Source: Mesobacillus campisalis (GTDB taxonomy: Bacteria; Bacillota; Bacilli; Bacillales; Cytobacillaceae). From it: a DNA stretch of 64,000 bases. The stretch covers positions 1 to 64,000 of the forward strand of contig NZ_LAYY01000018.1 in the NCBI RefSeq assembly GCF_000986785.1. The letters are read 5' to 3'. The notes beneath the pieces are model-generated. The model worked only from the letters and a program-made list of their open reading frames with translations, did no database searches and was not told the DNA's origin. Below, in pieces: positions 19,025-31,876 of the stretch (position 1 is its first letter; each line of letters starts with the position of its first letter). Position numbers and translations under genes: made by a program.

Positions 19025-19062
19025 TTGCCTGGTATGAATGTAGATAAACAGGAGGTGTAAAG

Positions 19063-19563
19063 ATGAGCAGCGCTATCGAAACAAAGAAACAACTAGTTGA
19101 TCAGATTGCTGACCAGTTCAAAGCCAGCCAATCAACCATCATTGTTGATTACCGTGGTTTGACTGTTGGTGAGGTTACTGAACTTCGCAAACAGCTTCGT
19201 GAAGCAGGTGTAGAATTCAAAGTGTACAAGAACACAATGACTCGCCGTGCCGCTGAAGCTGCTGGTCTTGAGGGTCTGAACGATGTATTGACTGGACCGA
19301 ATGCCATTGCATTCAGCACAGAAGATGTTATCGCTCCTGCGAAGATCCTTAATGAATTCGCGAAAAAGAACGAAGCACTTGAAATCAAAGCGGGTGTAAT
19401 CGAAGGAAACGTTGCTTCTGTTGAGGAAGTTAAGGCTCTTGCAGAACTACCATCCCGCGAAGGCTTGCTTTCTATGCTACTCAGCGTGCTTCAAGCACCT
19501 ATCCGCAATCTTGCTCTTGCTGCAAAAGCTGTTGCAGACCAAAAAGAAGAACAAGGCGCGTAA
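19063..19563 (+). CDS. rplJ: Ribosomal protein uL10
   Basis: A 166-residue protein that anchors L7/L12 dimers to the ribosome. The N-terminal rRNA-binding part ([20 protein letters not shown]) and the C-terminal helix that binds L12 are intact. AGGAGGTG precedes the ATG at 19063. The L10 leader upstream provides autoregulation. Confidence 0.97.
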   Translation: MSSAIETKKQLVDQIADQFKASQSTIIVDYRGLTVGEVTELRKQLREAGVEFKVYKNTMTRRAAEAAGLEGLNDVLTGPNAIAFSTEDVIAPAKILNEFAKKNEALEIKAGVIEGNVASVEEVKALAELPSREGLLSMLLSVLQAPIRNLALAAKAVADQKEEQGA

Positions 19564-19615
19564 GCTAGTATACGTTTAAACAATAAAACAACCAACTAAT
19601 AGGAGGAAATTAACA

Positions 19616-19981
19616 ATGACTAAAGAACAAATCATTGAAGCAGTTAAAAACATGACTGTTTTAGAACTAAATGACTTAGTAAAAGCTATCGAAGAAGAGT
19701 TCGGCGTAACAGCTGCTGCTCCTGTAGCAATGATGGGCGGAGCTGCTGGTGCAGACGCTGCTGCTGAGCAAACTGAATTTGATTTGGTACTTGCATCTCC
19801 TGGAGACCAAAAAATCAAAGTTATCAAGGTTGTTCGTGAAATCACAGGCCTTGGTCTTAAAGAAGCGAAAGAACTTGTTGACAACACTCCAAAAGCTCTT
19901 AAAGAAGGCATTGCTAAAGAAGAAGCTGAAGAGCTTAAAGCTAAGCTTGAAGAAGTTGGAGCAAACGTTGAAGTTAAGTAA
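19616..19981 (+). CDS. rplL: Ribosomal protein bL12 (L7/L12)
   Basis: A 121-residue stalk protein that recruits translation GTPases. The N-terminal dimerisation domain, an alanine-rich hinge (about residues 35-52) and the C-terminal factor-binding domain ([20 protein letters not shown]) are in order. TAGGAGG precedes ATG at 19616. A terminator follows. Confidence 0.98.
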   Translation: MTKEQIIEAVKNMTVLELNDLVKAIEEEFGVTAAAPVAMMGGAAGADAAAEQTEFDLVLASPGDQKIKVIKVVREITGLGLKEAKELVDNTPKALKEGIAKEEAEELKAKLEEVGANVEVK

Positions 19982-19989
19982 TAAACCTG

Positions 19990-20020
19990 AAAAAAGCTCG
20001 CTGTCAAGCGGGCTTTTTTT
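19990..20020 (+). terminator. Terminator after rplL
   Basis: AAAAAAGCTCGCT, loop GTCA, then AGCGGGCTTTTTTT: a 12-13 bp stem (one G-T pair) with the T-run built into its 3' arm. Confidence 0.9.
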
Positions 20021-20110
20021 GCCTGCTTAAAAAAGGCATTTCCTGCACCGGATGACGGTGTTTCCCAACTCTATGATTGCGATTAAAGCCCTTGCCTGGA
20101 GGTGGCTGTT

Positions 20111-20731
20111 ATGACAAATCACTATTACTCAAAGAAACCGGGAACAGAGAGTGCGCCCGCGTACTGGGATTTCAAGCTTAAGGGGCATAAGTTCCGGTTT
20201 AAAACGGATAGCGGCGTGTTTTCCAAGAAGGAAGTCGACTTTGGCTCCCGGCTGCTGATCGAATCCTTTGAATATACACATGATGGTGGAAAGATCCTTG
20301 ATGTCGGCTGCGGGTATGGACCTATCGGACTTTCTATCGCCAAGGCATATCCGGATGCATTGGTCCATATGGTGGATGTCAACGAAAGAGCGCTTGGCCT
20401 TGCAAAGGAAAATGCAGCCCAGAATGCAGTGGAAAATGTAAGGATCTATGAAAGCGACCGCCTGCTGCAGGTAGATGGCGGACCATTTCAGGCAATCCTG
20501 ACAAATCCGCCGATCAGGGCCGGCAAAAATACCGTTCACGATATTTTCGAGCAAAGCGTGGACCATTTGAGTGCTGATGGAGAATTATGGGTGGTTATCC
20601 AAAAGAAACAAGGCGCTCCATCTGCCATTGCCAAGCTTGAGGAGTTATTTGCCCGTGTGGATGTGGTAGAGAAAAAGAAAGGGTATTTTATAATAGCAGC
20701 TAAAAAAGTTGACGACGAAAATACGCTATGA
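20111..20731 (+). CDS. ybxB: Class I SAM methyltransferase, RsmC-like (YbxB)
   Basis: A 206-residue methyltransferase with SAM-binding motif ILDVGCGYGPIGL and the catalytic NPPI motif (ILTNPPIRAG), as in RsmC-type 16S rRNA guanine-N2 methyltransferases. It corresponds by position and size to B. subtilis YbxB between rplL and rpoB; its exact target is inferred. ATG at 20111 follows CTGGAGG by 9 nt; GTG at 20102 abuts the site and is rejected. Confidence 0.9.
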   Translation: MTNHYYSKKPGTESAPAYWDFKLKGHKFRFKTDSGVFSKKEVDFGSRLLIESFEYTHDGGKILDVGCGYGPIGLSIAKAYPDALVHMVDVNERALGLAKENAAQNAVENVRIYESDRLLQVDGGPFQAILTNPPIRAGKNTVHDIFEQSVDHLSADGELWVVIQKKQGAPSAIAKLEELFARVDVVEKKKGYFIIAAKKVDDENTL

Positions 20732-20769
20732 TAATATTATAAAATGCCAATAGATTAGTTTTCTCTATT

Positions 20770-20797
20770 TTGCTAAAAAAAACGTTTTGAGTATAAT
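20770..20797 (+). promoter_or_regulatory. Sigma-A promoter of rpoB-rpoC
   Basis: TTGCTA (20770-20775), 16-bp spacer, TATAAT (20792-20797), leaving a leader of about 150 nt. Confidence 0.65.
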
Positions 20798-20848
20798 TTT
20801 GGGTATTTAGGGAAAACTAACAAAATAATTGTTCGTTGTAGAAAATGT

Positions 20849-20880
20849 GGTTTTTGGACGTGAAAACCCTTTTTCTTTTT
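20849..20880 (+). terminator. Possible attenuator in the rpoB leader
   Basis: GGTTTT (20849-20854) pairs with AAAACC (20863-20868), followed by CTTTTTCTTTTT. The stem is short and A/T-rich, so termination would be partial at most. Confidence 0.35.
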
Positions 20881-20952
20881 GTCTTATGAATGTTTAGCAT
20901 CAAAAGAACACGAATAGTGGAATAATTACGCTTGATTTGAGGGGTGAATCAG

Positions 20953-23900
20953 TTGACAGGTCAACTAGTTCAGTATGGACGGCACCGCCAGCGAAGAAGT
21001 TATGCAAGAATCAGTGAAGTATTGGATCTGCCAAATTTAATAGAAATTCAAACGGCGTCCTATCAGTGGTTCCTTGATGAAGGGCTTCGTGAAATGTTCC
21101 AGGATATTTCTCCAATTGAAGACTTCACAGGCAACTTGTCGCTGGAATTTATTGATTACAGTCTTGCCGAACCAAAATATCCAGTGGAAGAATCCAAGGA
21201 GAGAGATGTTACTTACTCTGCTCCATTACGAGTGAAGGTCCGACTTGTTAATAAAGAAACGGGCGAGGTAAAGGATCAGGACGTCTTTATGGGCGACTTC
21301 CCTCTTATGACGGAAACTGGAACTTTCGTTATCAATGGGGCCGAAAGGGTTATCGTATCCCAGTTAGTGCGTTCTCCAAGCGTATACTACAGCGGGAAAA
21401 TGGACAAAAACGGGAAAAAGGGCTTTTCAGCCACAGTCATCCCGAACCGCGGCGCCTGGCTTGAATATGAAACTGATGCGAAAGACGTTGTATATGTAAG
21501 GATTGATCGTACGAGGAAGCTCCCTGTTACGGTTCTTTTGCGTGCTTTAGGATTTGGATCAGATCAGGAAATCATCGATTTGATTGGTGACAATGAATAT
21601 ATTCGGAATACGCTTGAGAAGGACAATACGGAAAGCACAGAGAAAGCATTGCTTGAAATCTATGAGCGTCTCCGTCCAGGTGAGCCGCCTACAGTGGATA
21701 ATGCCAAAAGTCTGCTTGTTTCCAGATTCTTTGATCCGAAAAGGTATGACCTTGCAAGTGTAGGCCGCTATAAAATTAATAAAAAGCTTCATATTAAAAA
21801 CCGCCTGTTCGGCCAGAAGCTGGCTGAAACACTGGTAGACCCTGAAACAGGGGAAATCATTGCGGAAAAAGGTACCACTCTTGACCGCCGTACGCTCGAC
21901 CGTCTGATTCCAAGCCTTGAAAAAGACGTAGGCTTTGGGACCCACAGACCTGTCGGCGGCGTGGTGGAAGATGACATTATGCTGCAAACAATCAAAATCT
22001 ATGCACCTAATGACGAAGGCGAGAAGGTAATCAACGTTATTGGGAATGCCTATGTGGAAGAGCCGGTTAAAAACATTACTCCGGCTGATATCATTGCGTC
22101 CATCAGTTATTTCTTTAACCTGCTGCATGGTGTCGGTGATACGGATGATATCGACCACCTTGGAAACAGACGTCTGCGTTCCGTTGGCGAACTTCTTCAA
22201 AACCAGTTCCGAATCGGTCTTTCCAGAATGGAGCGTGTGGTTCGTGAAAGGATGTCCATTCAGGATACAAACACAATCACACCGCAGCAGCTGATTAATA
22301 TCCGCCCTGTCATCGCTTCAATCAAGGAATTCTTTGGAAGCTCCCAGCTTTCCCAATTCATGGACCAGACGAATCCGCTTGCCGAGCTAACGCATAAGCG
22401 CCGTCTGTCTGCATTGGGGCCAGGTGGGTTGACACGTGAACGTGCAGGTTTTGAAGTGCGTGACGTACACTACTCCCACTATGGTCGTATGTGTCCGATT
22501 GAAACGCCTGAAGGGCCAAACATTGGTCTGATCAACTCGCTGTCGTCCTTTGCGAAAGTAAACCGTTTTGGGTTTATTGAAACTCCATACCGGAGGGTCG
22601 ACCCAGAGACAGGATTGGTCACATCGCATTTTGATTATTTGACCGCTGATGAAGAAGATAATTATGTCGTTGCCCAGGCGAATGCAGTGCTGTCTGAAGA
22701 AGGAGCCTTCATGGATGATATGGTTGTCGCCCGTTTCCGCGGCGAGAACACGGTAGTGCCGCGCGAGCGCGTCGACTACATGGACGTATCTCCTAAACAG
22801 GTTGTATCTGCTGCGACAGCATGTATTCCTTTCCTTGAAAATGATGACTCCAACCGCGCCCTGATGGGAGCGAACATGCAGCGTCAGGCTGTTCCATTGA
22901 TGCAGCCGGAAGCCCCGCGTGTTGGTACAGGTATGGAGCACGTATCCGCCAAGGATTCAGGTGCCGCTGTCATCTGCAAGCATGAAGGGATCGTTGAACA
23001 TGTGGAAGCCCGCGAAGTATGGGTGCGCCGCATCATGAATGTTGACGGCCAGGAGGTCAAGGGTGACCTTGATAAATACAGGCTGTTGAAATTCATCCGT
23101 TCCAACCAGGGTACTTGCTATAACCAGCGCCCAATCGTCAGTGTCGGCGACCATGTGGCGAAGGGAGAAATCCTTGCCGATGGCCCGTCCATGGAAAAAG
23201 GGGAACTTGCCCTTGGCCGCAACGTACTGGTTGCCTTCATCAACTGGGATGGCTATAACTATGAAGATGCGATCATCATGAGTGAACGCCTAGTAAAAGA
23301 CGATGTGTACACATCGATCCATATAGAAGAATATGAATCAGAGTCCCGCGATACGAAATTGGGACCTGAAGAAATCACCCGTGACATCCCGAATGTCGGG
23401 GAAGATGCGCTCCGCAACCTTGATGAGCGCGGCATCATCCGCATTGGGGCCGAGGTGAAGGATGGCGACCTGCTTGTTGGTAAGGTCACTCCTAAAGGTG
23501 TAACCGAACTGACAGCCGAAGAACGCCTGCTGCATGCCATCTTTGGAGAGAAGGCAAGGGAAGTCCGCGACACTTCTCTTCGAGTTCCTCATGGCGGCGG
23601 CGGTATCGTCCTGGATGTCAAAGTCTTCAACCGTGAGGATGGAGACGAATTGCCGCCGGGTGTCAACCAGCTTGTCCGCGTCTATATCGTTCAGAAGCGT
23701 AAGATTTCCGAAGGAGATAAGATGGCGGGACGCCACGGAAACAAAGGGGTTATTTCCCGAATCCTGCCTGAGGAAGATATGCCTTACCTTCCGGATGGCA
23801 CGCCAGTTGATATCATGCTGAACCCATTGGGAGTACCTTCACGGATGAACATCGGACAGGTGCTTGAGCTTCACCTTGGCATGGCTGCCAGAAGTCTTGG

Positions 23901-24513
23901 CATCCATGTGGCATCGCCGGTATTCGATGGTGCAACGGAAGAAGATGTGTGGTCAACGATTGAGGAAGCAGGCATGGCCCGGGATGCGAAAACCGTCCTT
24001 TATGACGGACGTACCGGAGAAGCATTCGACAACCGGGTATCGGTAGGCGTCATGTATATGATCAAGCTTGCCCACATGGTTGACGACAAGCTTCATGCCC
24101 GTTCAACAGGACCATACTCCCTTGTTACGCAGCAGCCGCTGGGCGGTAAAGCCCAATTCGGCGGTCAGCGTTTTGGTGAGATGGAAGTATGGGCTCTTGA
24201 AGCCTACGGTGCCGCCTATACGCTTCAGGAAATCCTGACAGTCAAGTCGGATGACGTTGTCGGCCGTGTTAAAACCTATGAGGCTATTGTCAAAGGGGAA
24301 AATGTCCCTGAACCAGGCGTGCCTGAGTCCTTCAAGGTATTGATGAAAGAACTTCAGAGTCTTGGTATGGATGTCAAAATCCTTTCAGGCGACGAAAAAG
24401 AGATTGAAATGCGCGACTTCGATGATGATGAAGACTTGCAGCATAGCGAATCATTAACGATTGCTCCGGAACCAGAGGATCTTGATTCTGAAAAAGTAGG
24501 ATCAAAGGAATAA
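20953..24513 (+). CDS. rpoB: RNA polymerase beta subunit
   Basis: An 1186-residue core subunit. The rifampicin-binding region ([20 protein letters not shown] and following [14 protein letters not shown]) shows the usual sensitive residues. A GTG at 20944 opens the frame, but TTG at 20953 is 6-7 nt after GAGGGGTG and gives the B. subtilis N-terminus [19 protein letters not shown]. The acidic C-terminal tail ([13 protein letters not shown] onward) is of the Bacillus type. Co-transcribed with rpoC across a structured 136-bp spacer. Confidence 0.98.
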   Translation: MTGQLVQYGRHRQRRSYARISEVLDLPNLIEIQTASYQWFLDEGLREMFQDISPIEDFTGNLSLEFIDYSLAEPKYPVEESKERDVTYSAPLRVKVRLVNKETGEVKDQDVFMGDFPLMTETGTFVINGAERVIVSQLVRSPSVYYSGKMDKNGKKGFSATVIPNRGAWLEYETDAKDVVYVRIDRTRKLPVTVLLRALGFGSDQEIIDLIGDNEYIRNTLEKDNTESTEKALLEIYERLRPGEPPTVDNAKSLLVSRFFDPKRYDLASVGRYKINKKLHIKNRLFGQKLAETLVDPETGEIIAEKGTTLDRRTLDRLIPSLEKDVGFGTHRPVGGVVEDDIMLQTIKIYAPNDEGEKVINVIGNAYVEEPVKNITPADIIASISYFFNLLHGVGDTDDIDHLGNRRLRSVGELLQNQFRIGLSRMERVVRERMSIQDTNTITPQQLINIRPVIASIKEFFGSSQLSQFMDQTNPLAELTHKRRLSALGPGGLTRERAGFEVRDVHYSHYGRMCPIETPEGPNIGLINSLSSFAKVNRFGFIETPYRRVDPETGLVTSHFDYLTADEEDNYVVAQANAVLSEEGAFMDDMVVARFRGENTVVPRERVDYMDVSPKQVVSAATACIPFLENDDSNRALMGANMQRQAVPLMQPEAPRVGTGMEHVSAKDSGAAVICKHEGIVEHVEAREVWVRRIMNVDGQEVKGDLDKYRLLKFIRSNQGTCYNQRPIVSVGDHVAKGEILADGPSMEKGELALGRNVLVAFINWDGYNYEDAIIMSERLVKDDVYTSIHIEEYESESRDTKLGPEEITRDIPNVGEDALRNLDERGIIRIGAEVKDGDLLVGKVTPKGVTELTAEERLLHAIFGEKAREVRDTSLRVPHGGGGIVLDVKVFNREDGDELPPGVNQLVRVYIVQKRKISEGDKMAGRHGNKGVISRILPEEDMPYLPDGTPVDIMLNPLGVPSRMNIGQVLELHLGMAARSLGIHVASPVFDGATEEDVWSTIEEAGMARDAKTVLYDGRTGEAFDNRVSVGVMYMIKLAHMVDDKLHARSTGPYSLVTQQPLGGKAQFGGQRFGEMEVWALEAYGAAYTLQEILTVKSDDVVGRVKTYEAIVKGENVPEPGVPESFKVLMKELQSLGMDVKILSGDEKEIEMRDFDDDEDLQHSESLTIAPEPEDLDSEKVGSKE

Positions 24514-24611
24514 GTGAAATCGATGGATGGGAAAAGCCGGCAGCTGGCAAGGCTGCCCGGCTTTCAATCCTGCCCGGCTGCTTTTTGAGAGACGCTGGCT
24601 GATGATTTCAC
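24514..24611 (+). other. Structured rpoB-rpoC intercistronic RNA
   Basis: GTGAAATC immediately after the rpoB stop (24514-24521) pairs perfectly with GATTTCAC (24604-24611), enclosing a 12-bp hairpin with one bulge (24533-24544 with 24552-24564). A second copy of TGCCCGGCT follows at about 24571-24579, ahead of CTGCTTTTTG, and could compete for the same partner. Function unknown; it might set rpoC translation or protect or cleave the mRNA. Confidence 0.55.
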
Positions 24612-24649
24612 TACGGGTAAAACCCTAGATTAAAAGGGAGGTAGGCCCC

Positions 24650-27600
24650 TTGCTGGATGTCAATAATTTTGAATATATGAAGATTGGCCTCGCTTCGCCG
24701 GATAAAATCCGTTCATGGTCATTTGGTGAAGTAAAGAAGCCAGAAACAATCAACTATCGTACTTTAAAGCCGGAAAAAGACGGCTTGTTCTGCGAACGCA
24801 TCTTCGGTCCTACTAAGGACTGGGAATGCCATTGCGGAAAATACAAACGCGTCCGCTATAAAGGCGTTGTCTGTGACCGATGTGGAGTGGAAGTCACACG
24901 CGCGAAGGTTCGCCGTGAGCGTATGGGTCATATCGAATTGGCTGCTCCCGTTTCACATATTTGGTATTTCAAGGGAATACCAAGCAGAATGGGACTTGTG
25001 CTCGACATGTCGCCTCGTGCCCTTGAAGAAGTTATTTACTTCGCGTCCTATGTAGTGACGGAAACTGGCGATACGGCTCTTGAAAAAAAGCAGCTTTTAT
25101 CGGAAAAGGAATACCGTGCATACCGCGACAAGTACGGCAGCAAGTTCCAGGCGGGCATGGGTGCGGAAGCGATCAAGAAGCTTCTCTCCGATATCGACCT
25201 CGACAAGGAAGTCGATGCGCTGAAAGAAGAACTGAAGACTGCCCAGGGCCAGCGCCGTACGCGCGCGATCAAGCGTCTTGAAGTACTGGAGGCGTTCCGC
25301 AACTCCGGAAATGAGCCATCATGGATGATCCTTGATGTGCTTCCGGTCATTCCGCCTGAATTGCGTCCAATGGTTCAGCTTGACGGCGGCCGTTTCGCGA
25401 CATCCGATTTAAATGATTTGTACCGCCGGGTCATCAACCGGAACAACCGTCTCAAGCGTCTTTTGGACCTTGGTGCTCCAAGTATCATCGTCCAGAACGA
25501 AAAAAGGATGCTTCAGGAAGCCGTTGACGCCTTGATCGATAATGGCCGCCGCGGCCGTCCGGTAACCGGACCAGGAAACCGTCCGTTAAAATCCCTTTCC
25601 CATATGCTGAAAGGAAAACAGGGACGCTTCCGTCAGAACCTGTTAGGAAAGCGTGTTGACTATTCCGGCCGTTCCGTTATTGTCGTCGGACCAAACTTGA
25701 AAATGTACCAGTGCGGACTTCCAAAAGAAATGGCGCTGGAGCTGTTCAAGCCATTTGTCATGAAAGAGCTTGTCCAAAAAGGACTTGCCCATAATATAAA
25801 ATCAGCCAAGCGCAAGATTGAAAGAGTCCAGCCTGAAGTATGGGATGTGCTCGAAGACGTCATCAAGGAGCATCCGGTCCTGCTTAACCGTGCCCCGACT
25901 CTTCACAGGCTTGGAATCCAGGCGTTCGAACCAACTTTGGTCGAAGGCCGTGCAATCCGTCTTCATCCACTTGTATGTACTGCCTACAACGCCGACTTCG
26001 ATGGTGACCAGATGGCCGTCCACGTGCCGCTGTCAGCTGAGGCGCAGGCAGAAGCACGCTTGCTGATGCTTGCGGCCCAGAACATCCTGAACCCTAAGGA
26101 TGGAAAGCCTGTTGTTACGCCATCCCAGGATATGGTTTTGGGTAACTATTATCTTACCCTTGAAAGGGAAGGCGCTGTCGGAGAGGGCATGATCTTCAAG
26201 GATACAAATGAAGCGCTGCTTGCTTACCAGAATGGCTATGCCCATCTTCATACAAGGGTAGCTGTCCATGCCGGTTCACTTGGCAACCAGACCTTTACGG
26301 AAGAGCAAAACGGACAGTTGCTTCTGACAACTGTCGGGAAGCTGATCTTCAATGAAATTTTGCCGGCTTCATTCCCGTATATCAATGAGCCAACCAAAAC
26401 GAATCTTGAAGAAAAGACTCCTGAGAAATATTTTGTTCCAAAAGGTGCGGACGTCAGGGAAATTATTAAGGGTATGCCGCTTGTCGATCCTTTCAAGAAG
26501 AAGATTCTTGGAAACATCATTGCGGAAGTCTTTAAGAAATTCCAGATAACCGAAACATCAAAAATGCTCGACCGCATGAAAGACCTTGGCTTCCGCTTCT
26601 CATCCAAGGCTGGAATTACAGTTGGTGTGGCGGATATCGTTGTCTTGGGCGAAAAAGAGCAGATCATCAATGAAGCACAAACGAAAGTCGATAATGTCAT
26701 GAAGCAATTCAGACGTGGACTGATCACAGAAGATGAGCGTTATGACCGTGTTATTTCCATTTGGAGTGCAGCGAAAGATACCATTCAGTCCAAATTGATG
26801 AAGTCCCTGAGCAAAACAAACCCAATCTTCATGATGAGCGACTCCGGTGCCCGTGGTAACGCATCGAACTTTACTCAGCTTGCAGGGATGCGCGGCCTGA
26901 TGGCCAACCCGGCTGGACGGATTATTGAACTACCTATCAAGTCCAGCTTCCGTGAGGGATTGACGGTATTGGAATACTTCATCTCGACGCACGGTGCGCG
27001 TAAAGGTCTTGCCGATACCGCCCTTAAAACGGCTGACTCCGGCTATCTGACCCGACGCCTTGTTGACGTTGCCCAGGATGTCATTGTACGGGAAGACGAC
27101 TGCGGCACTGACAGAGGCCTTGATGTAAGAGCCTTACGGGATGGCACAGAAATCATCGAGCCACTTGATGAGCGTCTGGTTGGCCGCTATGCAAGGAAAA
27201 CAATCAAACATCCGGAAACAGGTGCTGTTCTCGTAGAGGAAAATGGCCTGATTACGGAAGATTTAGCTGTTGAAATCACCGAAGCCGGCATTGAGGAAGT
27301 CTGGATTCGATCCGCCTTCACATGTAACACCCGCCATGGCGTATGTAAGAAATGTTATGGCCGCAATCTTGCGACAGGCCAGGAAGTGGAAGTCGGCGAA
27401 GCAGTCGGAATCATTGCTGCCCAGTCCATTGGTGAGCCAGGTACTCAGTTGACAATGCGTACTTTCCATACCGGTGGTGTTGCGGGTGACGATATTACCC
27501 AGGGTCTTCCGCGTATCCAGGAATTGTTTGAGGCCCGTAATCCAAAAGGCCAGGCCGTCATTTCCGAAATCAGCGGCGTTGTTGTCGGCATCAATGAAGG

Positions 27601-28249
27601 CCGTGACCGCCAGCATGAAATCGTGGTACAGGGTGAAGTGGAATCCCGGACATACACGGCTCCTTACACAGCAAGGCTGAAAGTGGCAGTAAACAGCCAG
27701 GTTGAGCGTGGTCAGGAACTTACAGAAGGATCCATCGATCCGAAGGAACTTCTGAGAGTGAAGGACGTTAAATCTGTTCAGGAATACCTGCTTCGCGAAG
27801 TGCAAAAAGTTTACCGTATGCAAGGTGTAGAAATCGGTGACAAGCACGTTGAAGTCATGGTGCGCCAGATGATGAGGAAAATCAGGGTCATTGATGCCGG
27901 TGAAACGGAAGTTCTTCCAGGCACCCTGCTTGAAATCCATCAGTTTACAGATGCCAACCGCAAGGCTCTTCTAGAAGGGAAGTTGCCTGCGACTGGACGC
28001 CCAGTACTTCTGGGAATCACAAAGGCATCCCTGGAAACAGATTCCTTCCTATCTGCTGCCTCCTTCCAGGAAACAACGAGGGTCCTGACAGATGCAGCAA
28101 TCAAGGGCAAGCGCGACGAACTCCTTGGATTGAAGGAAAACGTCATTATTGGAAAGCTTGTTCCAGCCGGTACTGGCATGCCGCGCTATCGCAGAGCAGA
28201 ACCAGTATTAACGGATGAGACAGCTGAAGATACTGTGACCGTAGAGTAG
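24650..28249 (+). CDS. rpoC: RNA polymerase beta' subunit
   Basis: An 1199-residue core subunit. The N-terminal zinc site [20 protein letters not shown], the catalytic magnesium motif NADFDGD and the second zinc cluster ([11 protein letters not shown]) are intact. It starts with TTG at 24650 after AAAGGGAGG; the product begins LDVNNFEYM as in B. subtilis. A terminator follows. Confidence 0.98.
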   Translation: MLDVNNFEYMKIGLASPDKIRSWSFGEVKKPETINYRTLKPEKDGLFCERIFGPTKDWECHCGKYKRVRYKGVVCDRCGVEVTRAKVRRERMGHIELAAPVSHIWYFKGIPSRMGLVLDMSPRALEEVIYFASYVVTETGDTALEKKQLLSEKEYRAYRDKYGSKFQAGMGAEAIKKLLSDIDLDKEVDALKEELKTAQGQRRTRAIKRLEVLEAFRNSGNEPSWMILDVLPVIPPELRPMVQLDGGRFATSDLNDLYRRVINRNNRLKRLLDLGAPSIIVQNEKRMLQEAVDALIDNGRRGRPVTGPGNRPLKSLSHMLKGKQGRFRQNLLGKRVDYSGRSVIVVGPNLKMYQCGLPKEMALELFKPFVMKELVQKGLAHNIKSAKRKIERVQPEVWDVLEDVIKEHPVLLNRAPTLHRLGIQAFEPTLVEGRAIRLHPLVCTAYNADFDGDQMAVHVPLSAEAQAEARLLMLAAQNILNPKDGKPVVTPSQDMVLGNYYLTLEREGAVGEGMIFKDTNEALLAYQNGYAHLHTRVAVHAGSLGNQTFTEEQNGQLLLTTVGKLIFNEILPASFPYINEPTKTNLEEKTPEKYFVPKGADVREIIKGMPLVDPFKKKILGNIIAEVFKKFQITETSKMLDRMKDLGFRFSSKAGITVGVADIVVLGEKEQIINEAQTKVDNVMKQFRRGLITEDERYDRVISIWSAAKDTIQSKLMKSLSKTNPIFMMSDSGARGNASNFTQLAGMRGLMANPAGRIIELPIKSSFREGLTVLEYFISTHGARKGLADTALKTADSGYLTRRLVDVAQDVIVREDDCGTDRGLDVRALRDGTEIIEPLDERLVGRYARKTIKHPETGAVLVEENGLITEDLAVEITEAGIEEVWIRSAFTCNTRHGVCKKCYGRNLATGQEVEVGEAVGIIAAQSIGEPGTQLTMRTFHTGGVAGDDITQGLPRIQELFEARNPKGQAVISEISGVVVGINEGRDRQHEIVVQGEVESRTYTAPYTARLKVAVNSQVERGQELTEGSIDPKELLRVKDVKSVQEYLLREVQKVYRMQGVEIGDKHVEVMVRQMMRKIRVIDAGETEVLPGTLLEIHQFTDANRKALLEGKLPATGRPVLLGITKASLETDSFLSAASFQETTRVLTDAAIKGKRDELLGLKENVIIGKLVPAGTGMPRYRRAEPVLTDETAEDTVTVE

Positions 28250-28262
28250 AATTGTTATACAA

Positions 28263-28307
28263 ATGCGGCACGTCCTGGTTAGTGGGAAGTGCCGCATCTT
28301 TCTTTTA
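28263..28307 (+). terminator. Terminator after rpoC
   Basis: ATGCGGCAC (28263-28271) pairs perfectly with GTGCCGCAT (28289-28297), followed by CTTTCTTTTA. Confidence 0.85.
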
Positions 28308-28350
28308 TAGGTTGGTAAAAACCGGAAGAATAATTTTTTTACTGCGATTG

Positions 28351-28379
28351 TTGACATCCGCCACCCAAGGTGCTAATAT
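28351..28379 (+). promoter_or_regulatory. Sigma-A promoter of the str operon (rplGB-rpsL-rpsG-fusA)
   Basis: TTGACA (28351-28356), 17-bp spacer, TAATAT (28374-28379) with an upstream TGC (extended -10). Confidence 0.8.
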
Positions 28380-28420
28380 AGCAAAGGTGCTCCTATTTAC
28401 CAGATGCTTTGGAGGATATC

Positions 28421-28669
28421 ATGTCTTATGAAAAAGTATCGCAGGCGAAACACTTTGTTATAGGAACAAAGCAAACAGTAAAAGCTCTGAAGGCTGAAAA
28501 GGTGAAGGAGTTAATCATAGCCTTGGACGCTGATCCAACCATTGCGGCATTGCTGAAAAAAACGGCTGTTGAAACAGGCGTGAATATAGCCTTTGTTGAT
28601 TCAAAGGCAAAACTAGGCAGAGCTTGCGGGATACAAGTAGGAGCGGCTGCTGTAGCAATTTTAATGTAA
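28421..28669 (+). CDS. rplGB: L7Ae-family K-turn RNA-binding protein (YbxF)
   Basis: An 82-residue L7Ae/L30e/S12e-fold protein. B. subtilis YbxF binds K-turn RNA and sits in the same place before rpsL. The segment DADPTIAALLKKTAVETGVN and the hydrophobic C-terminal strand are family-typical. ATG at 28421 follows TTTGGAGG; the TTG at 28409 lies within that site. Its role in the ribosome or elsewhere is not settled. Confidence 0.9.
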   Translation: MSYEKVSQAKHFVIGTKQTVKALKAEKVKELIIALDADPTIAALLKKTAVETGVNIAFVDSKAKLGRACGIQVGAAAVAILM

Positions 28670-28771
28670 AAAACTGTTTTTGTGGTGTAAGACTGCAAAG
28701 ACTTTGTTTTTAGCAAAAAATGAACCACCTGGATGTGTGGGTCTACCAAAGAAGTGAAAGGAGGAAACAAA

Positions 28772-29194
28772 ATGCCTACAATTAACCAATTAGTACGCAA
28801 GCCTCGTAAATCCATCGAGGAAAAATCAAAATCACCAGCGCTTAACAAAGGCTACAACAGCTTCAAAAAAGCGCAGACCAACCTTACTTCTCCACAAAAA
28901 CGTGGTGTTTGTACTCGTGTTGGAACTATGACACCAAAGAAGCCGAACTCAGCGCTTCGTAAATATGCCCGTGTACGTTTGACAAACGGAATCGAGGTAA
29001 CAGCTTATATTCCTGGTATCGGCCACAACCTTCAAGAGCACAGTGTTGTTCTTATCCGCGGCGGCCGTGTAAAGGACTTACCAGGGGTACGTTACCACAT
29101 CGTTCGTGGAGCACTTGATACAGCTGGCGTAAACAACCGCATGCAAGGCCGTTCCAAGTACGGCACTAAGCGTCCAAAAGCACCAAAGAAATAA
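28772..29194 (+). CDS. rpsL: Ribosomal protein uS12
   Basis: A 140-residue decoding-centre protein. The [18 protein letters not shown] region has the wild-type lysine of streptomycin-sensitive strains, and [14 protein letters not shown] carries the second resistance hotspot, also wild-type. AAAGGAGG (28757-28764) precedes ATG at 28772; an earlier in-frame ATG at 28733 has no site. Confidence 0.98.
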   Translation: MPTINQLVRKPRKSIEEKSKSPALNKGYNSFKKAQTNLTSPQKRGVCTRVGTMTPKKPNSALRKYARVRLTNGIEVTAYIPGIGHNLQEHSVVLIRGGRVKDLPGVRYHIVRGALDTAGVNNRMQGRSKYGTKRPKAPKK

Positions 29195-29197
29195 TAA

Positions 29198-29704
<507 letters not shown>

Positions 29705-29752
29705 TTTAACCTTCAACAAAAAAACACTCATACATGGAAGGAGAAAGACCCA

Positions 29753-31831
29753 ATGGCAAGAGAGTTCTCCTTGGAAAGAACACGTAATATTGGAATCATG
29801 GCTCACATTGATGCTGGTAAAACAACAACTACTGAGCGTGTCCTTTATTATACTGGCCGAATCCATAAAATCGGCGAAACTCACGAAGGTGCTTCTCAGA
29901 TGGACTGGATGGAGCAGGAGCAAGAGCGTGGTATCACAATCACTTCTGCTGCAACGACAGCTTCATGGAAAGAGCATCGTGTAAACATCATTGACACACC
30001 TGGACACGTAGACTTCACTGTTGAAGTTGAACGTTCCCTTCGTGTCCTTGATGGCGCTGTAGCCGTACTTGACGCTCAGTCAGGTGTTGAGCCGCAGACA
30101 GAAACAGTTTGGCGCCAGGCTACTACTTATGGAGTACCACGTGTAGTATTCGTTAACAAAATGGATAAACTTGGTGCGGACTTCCTTTATTCTGTAAGCA
30201 CTCTTCATGATCGTCTTCAAGCTAACGCACACCCAATCCAATTACCGATTGGTGCCGAAGATGAGTTCAACGGGATTATCGATCTTGTTGAAATGAAGGC
30301 GAGATTCTATGGAAATGACCTAGGTACAGATGTTACTGAAGGTGACATTCCAGAAGAATACAAGGCACAGGCTGAAGAATATCGTGAAAAGCTGATTGAA
30401 GCAGTAGCAGAACTTGATGAAGAATTGATGGAAAAATACCTTGGCGGAGAAGAGCTGACGATTGAAGAAATCAAAGCGGCAATCCGTAAAGGTACCACCA
30501 ACGTTGAATTCTACCCTGTTATCTGTGGATCAGCTTTCAAAAACAAAGGTGTACAGCTGATGCTTGATGCAGTTATCGACTACCTTCCATCTCCTCTGGA
30601 TGTACCAGCAATCAAAGGTACTCTTCCAGATTCAGAAGAAGAAGTTGAACGTCATTCCAGCGATGACGAGCCATTCTCTGCACTGGCATTTAAAGTTATG
30701 ACTGACCCTTATGTTGGTAAACTTACATTCTTCCGCGTATATTCCGGAACACTAGAGTCTGGCTCTTACGTTCAGAACTCTACTAAAGGAAAGCGCGAGC
30801 GTATCGGACGTATCCTTCAGATGCATGCAAACAGCCGTCAGGAAATCTCCAAGGTTTACGCCGGCGACATTGCTGCAGCAGTAGGTTTGAAAGATACAAC
30901 AACTGGTGATACTCTATGTGATGAAAAGTCTCTAGTAATTCTTGAGTCCATGCAGTTCCCAGAACCAGTAATCCAGCTTTCTGTAGAACCTAAGTCAAAA
31001 GCCGATCAGGACAAGATGACTACAGCTCTGCAAAAGCTTCAGGAAGAAGATCCAACATTCCGTGCGCATACTGACCAGGAAACTGGACAGGTTATCATTG
31101 CCGGTATGGGTGAGCTTCACCTTGATATCATCGTTGACCGTATGAAGCGTGAATTTAAAGTGGAAGCAAACGTTGGTGCCCCTCAGGTTGCCTACCGTGA
31201 AACTTTCCGTGCTTCTGCCCAGGTAGAAGGTAAATTCGCCCGCCAATCTGGTGGACGCGGACAATTCGGACACGTTTGGATCGAGTTCTCTCCAAACGAA
31301 GAAGGAAAAGGATTCGAATTCGAGAACGGCATCGTCGGTGGGGTTGTTCCACGTGAATACATCCCGGCGGTACAAGCTGGTCTTGAAGACGCTCTTGATC
31401 GCGGTGTTCTTGCCGGCTACCCGCTGGTTGACATCAAAGCAAGATTGTTTGACGGATCTTACCATGACGTTGACTCCTCAGAAATGGCGTTTAAGATTGC
31501 CGCTTCCCTGGCTCTTAAGAACGCTGCTTCCAAGTGTCAGCCGGTTATCCTTGAGCCAGTCATGAAGGTTGAAGTCGTTATCCCAGAAGAATATCTTGGC
31601 GATATCATGGGTATGATTACAGCCCGCCGCGGACGCGTTGAAGGTATGGACGCTCGCGGTAATGCACAGGTAGTTCGTGCGATGGTTCCACTTTCAGAAA
31701 TGTTCGGTTATGCGACAGCTCTTCGTTCAAGCACTCAGGGACGCGGTGTGTTCTCTATGCACTTCGACCACTACGAAGAAGTTCCAAAATCAGTTTCTGA
31801 AGAAATCATCAAAAAAAATAAAGGTGAATAA
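29753..31831 (+). CDS. fusA: Elongation factor G
   Basis: A 692-residue translocase GTPase. G1 motif [16 protein letters not shown]3 DTPGHVDF and G4 NKMDKLGAD are visible; domains II-V follow at full length. GAAGGAG precedes ATG at 29753. Last gene before the separately promoted tuf. Confidence 0.98.
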   Translation: MAREFSLERTRNIGIMAHIDAGKTTTTERVLYYTGRIHKIGETHEGASQMDWMEQEQERGITITSAATTASWKEHRVNIIDTPGHVDFTVEVERSLRVLDGAVAVLDAQSGVEPQTETVWRQATTYGVPRVVFVNKMDKLGADFLYSVSTLHDRLQANAHPIQLPIGAEDEFNGIIDLVEMKARFYGNDLGTDVTEGDIPEEYKAQAEEYREKLIEAVAELDEELMEKYLGGEELTIEEIKAAIRKGTTNVEFYPVICGSAFKNKGVQLMLDAVIDYLPSPLDVPAIKGTLPDSEEEVERHSSDDEPFSALAFKVMTDPYVGKLTFFRVYSGTLESGSYVQNSTKGKRERIGRILQMHANSRQEISKVYAGDIAAAVGLKDTTTGDTLCDEKSLVILESMQFPEPVIQLSVEPKSKADQDKMTTALQKLQEEDPTFRAHTDQETGQVIIAGMGELHLDIIVDRMKREFKVEANVGAPQVAYRETFRASAQVEGKFARQSGGRGQFGHVWIEFSPNEEGKGFEFENGIVGGVVPREYIPAVQAGLEDALDRGVLAGYPLVDIKARLFDGSYHDVDSSEMAFKIAASLALKNAASKCQPVILEPVMKVEVVIPEEYLGDIMGMITARRGRVEGMDARGNAQVVRAMVPLSEMFGYATALRSSTQGRGVFSMHFDHYEEVPKSVSEEIIKKNKGE

Positions 31832-31860
31832 TTGCAATTCCCTTTTATATCAAGTATAAC
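31832..31860 (+). promoter_or_regulatory. Sigma-A promoter of tuf
   Basis: TTGCAA (31832-31837) starts one base after the fusA stop, 17-bp spacer, TATAAC (31855-31860). It allows tuf to be expressed apart from fusA. Confidence 0.65.
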
Positions 31861-31876
31861 TACTAATGTAAGCATA

